Source: Hungatella sp. (GTDB lineage Bacteria > Bacillota > Clostridia > Lachnospirales > Lachnospiraceae). From it: DNA of 48,350 nucleotides. The notes below the pieces were generated by a model. That model saw nothing but the letters and a program-made list of their open reading frames with translations. It was not told where the DNA came from and did not search any database. How positions within the stretch are numbered: position 1 is the first letter of the stretch; every line of letters begins with the position of its first letter. The DNA lies in assembly GCA_022796015.1 (NCBI GenBank), contig JAAWHU010000017.1, positions 1 to 48,350 of the forward strand. Reading direction: 5' to 3'. Positions 42,732 through 48,350 of this stretch are shown here, in pieces. Both the position numbers and the translations under genes were made by a program.

Positions 42732-44218
42732 TGAACATATTATATGAGAGTACTAGAGGCGGAGAGAAAGGGGTGACCTCTTCTCAGGCCATCTTAAAGG
42801 GACTTGCCGGAGACGGAGGGTTGTTTATGCCGGAGCGGATGCCCAGGCTTGATGTGACCATGAGAGAACTGGCGGGGAAAACTTACCAGGAGACAGCATA
42901 TGAGGTGATGAAGCTGTTCCTTACGGATTTTACGGAGGAAGAACTGAGAGCCTGTATTGACGGGGCCTATGACGGCAAGTTTGACACCGAGGTAATCGCT
43001 CCCCTTGTAAAGGCTGATGGCGCCTATTATCTGGAGCTGTTTCATGGCAATACCATTGCCTTTAAGGATATGGCTCTCTCCATTCTTCCCTACTTGATGA
43101 CAACGGCAGCAAGGAAGAACCATGTGGACAAGGAGATCGTAATATTGACGGCTACCTCCGGTGATACCGGGAAGGCGGCAATGGCAGGATTTGCAGATGT
43201 GCCGGGCACCAGGATTATTGTGTTCTACCCTAAGGATGGAGTCAGTGAGATACAGAAGCTTCAGATGGTGACTCAGAAGGGGGACAACACTGCAGTAGTA
43301 GCCATCCACAGCAATTTTGATGATGCCCAGACCGGTGTGAAGAATCTTTTCGCCGATAAAGAATTCGGAGAGGAACTGGCGTCCAAGGGTTTCCAGCTGT
43401 CGTCGGCCAATTCCATTAACATAGGAAGGCTGGTGCCCCAGGTGGTTTACTATGTTTATGCCTGCGCCCGGCTTTTGGCTCAGGGAGAATTATGTGACGG
43501 TGAGAAGGTCAACGTGACAGTTCCCACAGGTAATTTCGGCAATATTCTGGCGGCTTATCTGGCAAAGCAGATAGGAGCCCCCATTGACAGGCTTATCTGT
43601 GCTTCCAACGACAACAAGGTTCTTTATGACTTCTTCGGAACGGGAACCTATAATAAAAAGAGAGAATTTATTCTGACTATCTCTCCCTCCATGGACATTC
43701 TGATCTCCAGCAATTTAGAGAGGCTGATCTATTTAAGTGCCGGCTGTGATGCAGAAAAGACTAGTGAGCTTATGAAGGAGTTGTCAGAGTCAGGCTCCTA
43801 CACGGTAAGCGGGGATATGAGAGAGAGAATCGGCGATTTTCTTGGAGGCTTTGCCACCGAGGAGGAGGACAAGGCGGCTATCGAGGAGCTTTATCGGAAC
43901 ACAGGTTATGTGGTGGACACTCATACAGGCGTGGCTGCGGCAGTATACAAAAAATACCGCACTCATACGGGGGATGAGACCAAGACCGTTATTGCCTCGA
44001 CGGCAAGCCCCTACAAGTTCTCGAGAAGCGTTGTGGAGGCTATAGAAGGAGGGAACCTGCCGGAAGACGAATTCCAGATTATAGACCGTCTCCATAAGCT
44101 CTCCGGCGTTAAGATTCCGGAAGCCGTGGAGGAGATCCGCACTGCCCCGATCCGCCATAAAAGAGAGTGCGATGCCGCAGACATGAAGCAGACAGTGGCG
44201 GAGATTTTAGGGCTGTAG
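42728..44218 (+). CDS. thrC: Threonine synthase
   Basis: ThrC converts O-phosphohomoserine to threonine with pyridoxal phosphate in the cytoplasm. The protein has 496 residues, the length of the longer, yeast/E. coli-like subgroup that begins with YESTRGG. The PLP lysine is Lys113 in FHGNTIAFKDMALSILPYL. TATSGDTGKAAMAGF and VPTGNFGNILAAYLAKQ are the phosphate-binding and glycine loops. The start is ATGATG at 42728; the second ATG (42731) is equally possible. GAGAGG lies 6 bp upstream, within the overlapping HD-domain gene. A separate promoter for fba follows. Confidence 0.96.
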   Translation: MMNILYESTRGGEKGVTSSQAILKGLAGDGGLFMPERMPRLDVTMRELAGKTYQETAYEVMKLFLTDFTEEELRACIDGAYDGKFDTEVIAPLVKADGAYYLELFHGNTIAFKDMALSILPYLMTTAARKNHVDKEIVILTATSGDTGKAAMAGFADVPGTRIIVFYPKDGVSEIQKLQMVTQKGDNTAVVAIHSNFDDAQTGVKNLFADKEFGEELASKGFQLSSANSINIGRLVPQVVYYVYACARLLAQGELCDGEKVNVTVPTGNFGNILAAYLAKQIGAPIDRLICASNDNKVLYDFFGTGTYNKKREFILTISPSMDILISSNLERLIYLSAGCDAEKTSELMKELSESGSYTVSGDMRERIGDFLGGFATEEEDKAAIEELYRNTGYVVDTHTGVAAAVYKKYRTHTGDETKTVIASTASPYKFSRSVVEAIEGGNLPEDEFQIIDRLHKLSGVKIPEAVEEIRTAPIRHKRECDAADMKQTVAEILGL

Positions 44219-44232
44219 AAGTCATTTTTACC

Positions 44233-44299
44233 TTTTCAAATTATCAGGAATGTTGTATACTAAGTACAAATGCAGGCAGAGGTCTGCATAGAAAGTATA
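44233..44299 (+). promoter_or_regulatory. Probable fba promoter with nested inverted repeat
   Basis: TTTTCA (44233-44238) and TATACT (44256-44261) are 17 bp apart. TATACT (44256-44261) and AGTATA (44294-44299) flank an inner pair ATGCAG (44270-44275) and CTGCAT (44284-44289). The nested repeat covers the -10 box and the first transcribed bases, so it may be an operator or a leader hairpin. Confidence 0.5.
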
Positions 44300-44325
44300 C
44301 TTAAAAGAGATGGAGGGTTTTGACT

Positions 44326-45189
44326 ATGTTGGTATCAGCAAGAGAAATGCTTGAAAAAGCAAGAGACGGCAAGTATGCCGTGGGACAGTTCAACATCAAC
44401 AATCTGGAGTGGACCAAATCAATCCTTTTGACTGCAGAGGAGTTGAAGTCCCCGGTAATTCTGGGTGTATCCGAGGGTGCAGGGAAGTATATGACAGGCT
44501 ATAAGACAGTAGTCGGCATGGTGAACGGAATGCTGGAGGAGTTAAAGATTACGGTTCCCGTGGCCCTTCATCTGGATCACGGCAGCTATGACGGATGCTT
44601 AAAATGTATTGAAGCAGGATTTTCCTCCGTTATGTTTGACGGTTCCCATTATCCCATCGATGAGAATGTTGCAAAGACAACAGAGTTAGTAAAGATCTGC
44701 AAGGAGAAAGGACTGTCCATTGAGGCAGAGGTGGGCTCCATCGGCGGTGAGGAAGATGGTGTTGTGGGTATGGGCGAATGCGCAGATCCCGATGAGTGCA
44801 AGGCGATTGCAGACCTTGGAATTGATTTCCTGGCAGCAGGCATCGGCAATATTCACGGCAAATATCCTGAGAACTGGAAGGGCTTAAGCTTCGAGACACT
44901 AGCAGCCGTAAAGGAGAAGGTAGGGGATATGCCTTTAGTTCTCCATGGCGGCACCGGAATCCCTGCCGACATGATTAAGAAGGCTATCAGCCTCGGCGTT
45001 GCAAAGATCAATGTGAATACAGAGTGCCAGCTGTCATTTGCAGAGGCTACTCGTAAGTATATAGAGGCAGGCAAGGATCTTCAGGGCAAGGGATTTGATC
45101 CGAGAAAGCTTCTGGCTCCAGGTGCAGAGGCCATTAAGGCAACGGTAAAAGAGAAGATGGAGCTGTTCGGTTCCGTAGGCAAGGCTTAA
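44326..45189 (+). CDS. fba: Class II fructose-1,6-bisphosphate aldolase
   Basis: This zinc aldolase splits fructose 1,6-bisphosphate into dihydroxyacetone phosphate and glyceraldehyde 3-phosphate in glycolysis. The start is set at ATG 44326 (MLVSAREMLEKARDGKYAVG) with GGAGGG 8 bp upstream, rather than the TTG 6 bp earlier. The 287 residues match the Bacillota-type class II enzyme. LHLDHGSYDGC has the catalytic Asp84 and the zinc ligand His85. EAEVGSIGGEEDGV carries the second metal region, GNIHGKYPE another zinc His, and VLHGGTGIP the phosphate-binding loop. It is a single-gene unit between its own promoter and a terminator about 130 bp downstream. Confidence 0.97.
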   Translation: MLVSAREMLEKARDGKYAVGQFNINNLEWTKSILLTAEELKSPVILGVSEGAGKYMTGYKTVVGMVNGMLEELKITVPVALHLDHGSYDGCLKCIEAGFSSVMFDGSHYPIDENVAKTTELVKICKEKGLSIEAEVGSIGGEEDGVVGMGECADPDECKAIADLGIDFLAAGIGNIHGKYPENWKGLSFETLAAVKEKVGDMPLVLHGGTGIPADMIKKAISLGVAKINVNTECQLSFAEATRKYIEAGKDLQGKGFDPRKLLAPGAEAIKATVKEKMELFGSVGKA

Positions 45190-45317
45190 GACGTTCCGGT
45201 TCTCCGGTCTGACAGGTGCAGGCAGCTGCCGTTTAAGGGTTCGAGCCTCCCAAGAAAAATGAAAAACCACTTGCTTTTTTAAGAGAAATAGTTTATCTTA
45301 TCTAAGTAAAGGACAAC

Positions 45318-45354
45318 GGCGTTCTCCCGGTTGTAGGGGGGACGCCATTTTTCT
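45318..45354 (+). terminator. Rho-independent terminator between fba and glnN
   Basis: GGCGTTCTCCC (45318-45328) pairs with GGGGGGACGCC (45336-45346), including G-U pairs, and ATTTTTCTT follows. The rest of the 279-bp gap holds a GGCAGCTGCC palindrome (about 45220-45229) and AT-rich sequence. A weak promoter candidate for glnN (TTGATT 45354-45359, then TTTATA 17 bp on) directly follows the terminator. Confidence 0.8.
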
Positions 45355-45468
45355 TGATTTCCTGCACAAACTTTATTTTATAAAGATGCAAATGTTTTTT
45401 TCCTGCAGGACGCGGTCAGAATATTCAGCCATATTTTCAATTATTGAAAAAAGAGAGGATAGAAGATT

Positions 45469-47586
<2,118 letters not shown>

Positions 47587-47671
47587 CAGATGACTGGGAA
47601 AGAATTATTTTGTGCAGTTTCACATCCAACACTTTGCTTCGGGCGTTTGACCCCAACATCATCCTATCATA

Positions 47672-48154
47672 TCAATCCTTCGGATAGACCAGCCTTTCTT
47701 CACTGATTTGTCCCAGGACTTCCTCCAGATACTTGCGAGCCAGGAACTTTGCCATAGGCAGGTTCATATCCAGATAGTTGCCGCAGTCTCTGGCGGAGGC
47801 TCCTGGGACTTCTCCTTCATAGTCCTGGATAAAAACGAACATCTCTCTCATGAGAGGCACGATGTCCCTGGACTCATAGTCATCTGCTAGCAGCAGATAA
47901 AACCCGGTGCGGCATCCCATAGGGCCGAAATAGAGAACCTGATCCTGATATACCGGATGATTTCTGAGGAATGTGGCCCCTAAGTGCTCTATGGTGTGAA
48001 CCTCGGCCGTATTCATCACCGGTTCATAGTTGGGGCGGGTCATACGGAGATCAAAGGTGGTAATCACCGTATCCCCGGCATGGTCCTTGCGGGATACATA
48101 GACCCCGGGTAGAAGTCTTAAGTGGTCGATGGTAAAGCTGGTAATCTTTTTCAT
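47672..48154 (-). CDS. luxS: S-ribosylhomocysteine lyase
   Basis: LuxS splits S-ribosylhomocysteine into homocysteine and the precursor of autoinducer-2, recycling the SAM by-product. The start is set at 48154 (MKKITSFTIDHLRLLPGVYV), where AAAGGAG lies 7 bp before the ATG. A longer frame upstream lacks a site. The 160 residues match the family. The zinc site is HTIEH (His53, His57) plus Cys124 in ARDCGNY. Glu56 is the base, and Cys81 in GPMGCRTGFY the other catalytic residue, so the enzyme should be active. It has its own promoter. No clear hairpin lies in the 85 bp between luxS and convergent glnN. Confidence 0.97.
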   Translation of the reverse strand: MKKITSFTIDHLRLLPGVYVSRKDHAGDTVITTFDLRMTRPNYEPVMNTAEVHTIEHLGATFLRNHPVYQDQVLYFGPMGCRTGFYLLLADDYESRDIVPLMREMFVFIQDYEGEVPGASARDCGNYLDMNLPMAKFLARKYLEEVLGQISEERLVYPKD

Positions 48155-48185
48155 GGTTAATCTCCTTTGACAACAAGTTTGGTTC

Positions 48186-48215
48186 ATTATATCTTGTTTT
48201 TTCCGACATTGTCAA
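48186..48215 (-). promoter_or_regulatory. luxS promoter
   Basis: On the minus strand a perfect TTGACA (48210-48215) and a perfect TATAAT (48186-48191) are separated by 18 bp, 32 bp before the luxS start codon. Confidence 0.82.
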
Positions 48216-48301
48216 TATGGTGGAGCCTGTGTGTTCTGAACTGGGGCACCTGTGGGCAGTAACCCAGCAGCCAGAAAGCTTCATAAATATTGTAATAAGA
48301 G

Positions 48302-48350
48302 TTGACAAAAAAATGACAATCAGTTACAATAAAACCGAACATGTTCGGTT
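48302..48350 (+). promoter_or_regulatory. Promoter with adjacent perfect palindromic operator at the window edge
   Basis: TTGACA (48302-48307) and TACAAT (48325-48330) are 17 bp apart. From 48333 to the last base runs AACCGAACATGTTCGGTT, a perfect 18-bp palindrome placed where the transcript begins. This is a typical repressor site (TetR-like or similar). The controlled gene is outside the window. Confidence 0.7.

Noticed and set aside
45230..45260. GGGTTCGAGCCTCCC looked like the T-arm of a tRNA
   Set aside because: The 5-bp stem around a TTCGAGC loop does not pair, and no acceptor, D or anticodon arms can be drawn upstream.
45414..45427. GGTCAGAATATTCA upstream of glnN repeats 14 bp of the hairpin arm at 22035-22048
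   Set aside because: A single 14-bp match is expected by chance in a window this long, and neither the other arm nor the terminal repeats are present.
48333..48350. Palindrome considered as a LexA (SOS) box
   Set aside because: The GAAC and GTTC half-sites are 2 bp apart, while the Bacillota LexA consensus has 4 bp between them.

Overview
The window is a 48.35 kb piece of a bacterial chromosome. Moderate G+C content, strong AGGAGG-type ribosome binding sites, an S-box riboswitch before metK, type III glutamine synthetase, luxS and large SpaA-type surface proteins suggest an anaerobic gut-type member of the Bacillota, most likely Lachnospiraceae (Enterocloster/Hungatella/Lachnoclostridium-like). 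This placement is inferred from gene content, not from a marker search. No rRNA, tRNA, CRISPR array, phage gene or transposase was seen.

Layout. 1-1.1 kb: 3' end of the ATP synthase operon (atpD fragment, atpC). 1.2-5.6 kb: a sugar-nucleotidyltransferase-like gene, a gene for an extreme Gly/Pro repeat protein, and a large membrane-anchored protein of unknown function. 5.6-11 kb: murA, SAM riboswitch-metK, an M20 aminoacyl-histidine dipeptidase, an AEC transporter, and lepB on the minus strand. 11.7-16.3 kb: a DUF3810-like metallopeptidase, glgB with an unusual Lys/Ala-rich tail, and an MscS-type channel. 16.3-19.7 kb: a LysR regulator divergent from an SLC13-type permease and an MBL-fold hydrolase. 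19.8-39.7 kb: a three-gene surface-protein locus. Two proteins carry the same cell-wall-binding module, one at its N-terminus and one at its C-terminus. The third is a 4,613-residue SpaA/Cna-B-like giant. 39.8-48.2 kb: malQ, a membrane-anchored hypothetical (minus), an HD-domain (p)ppGpp-hydrolase-like gene coupled to thrC, class II fba, glnN and luxS (minus).

How the genes work together. Most of the window is housekeeping: ATP synthesis, peptidoglycan, SAM and its recycling (metK, luxS), glycogen (glgB, malQ), glycolysis, and nitrogen and threonine metabolism. The accessory part is the roughly 20 kb surface locus. It has a promoter, a structured leader and a transposon-like inverted-repeat element between its first two genes, and the second and third genes overlap by 4 bp. 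The giant protein carries about fourteen SpaA-like closing motifs. Near its C-terminus it has a sorting-signal-like element (LPRVGD, hydrophobic stretch, RRKKK), followed in frame by a signal-peptide-like segment, a further ectodomain of about 265 residues and a final membrane anchor. It looks like two surface proteins fused in one reading frame. No sortase gene is present in the window.
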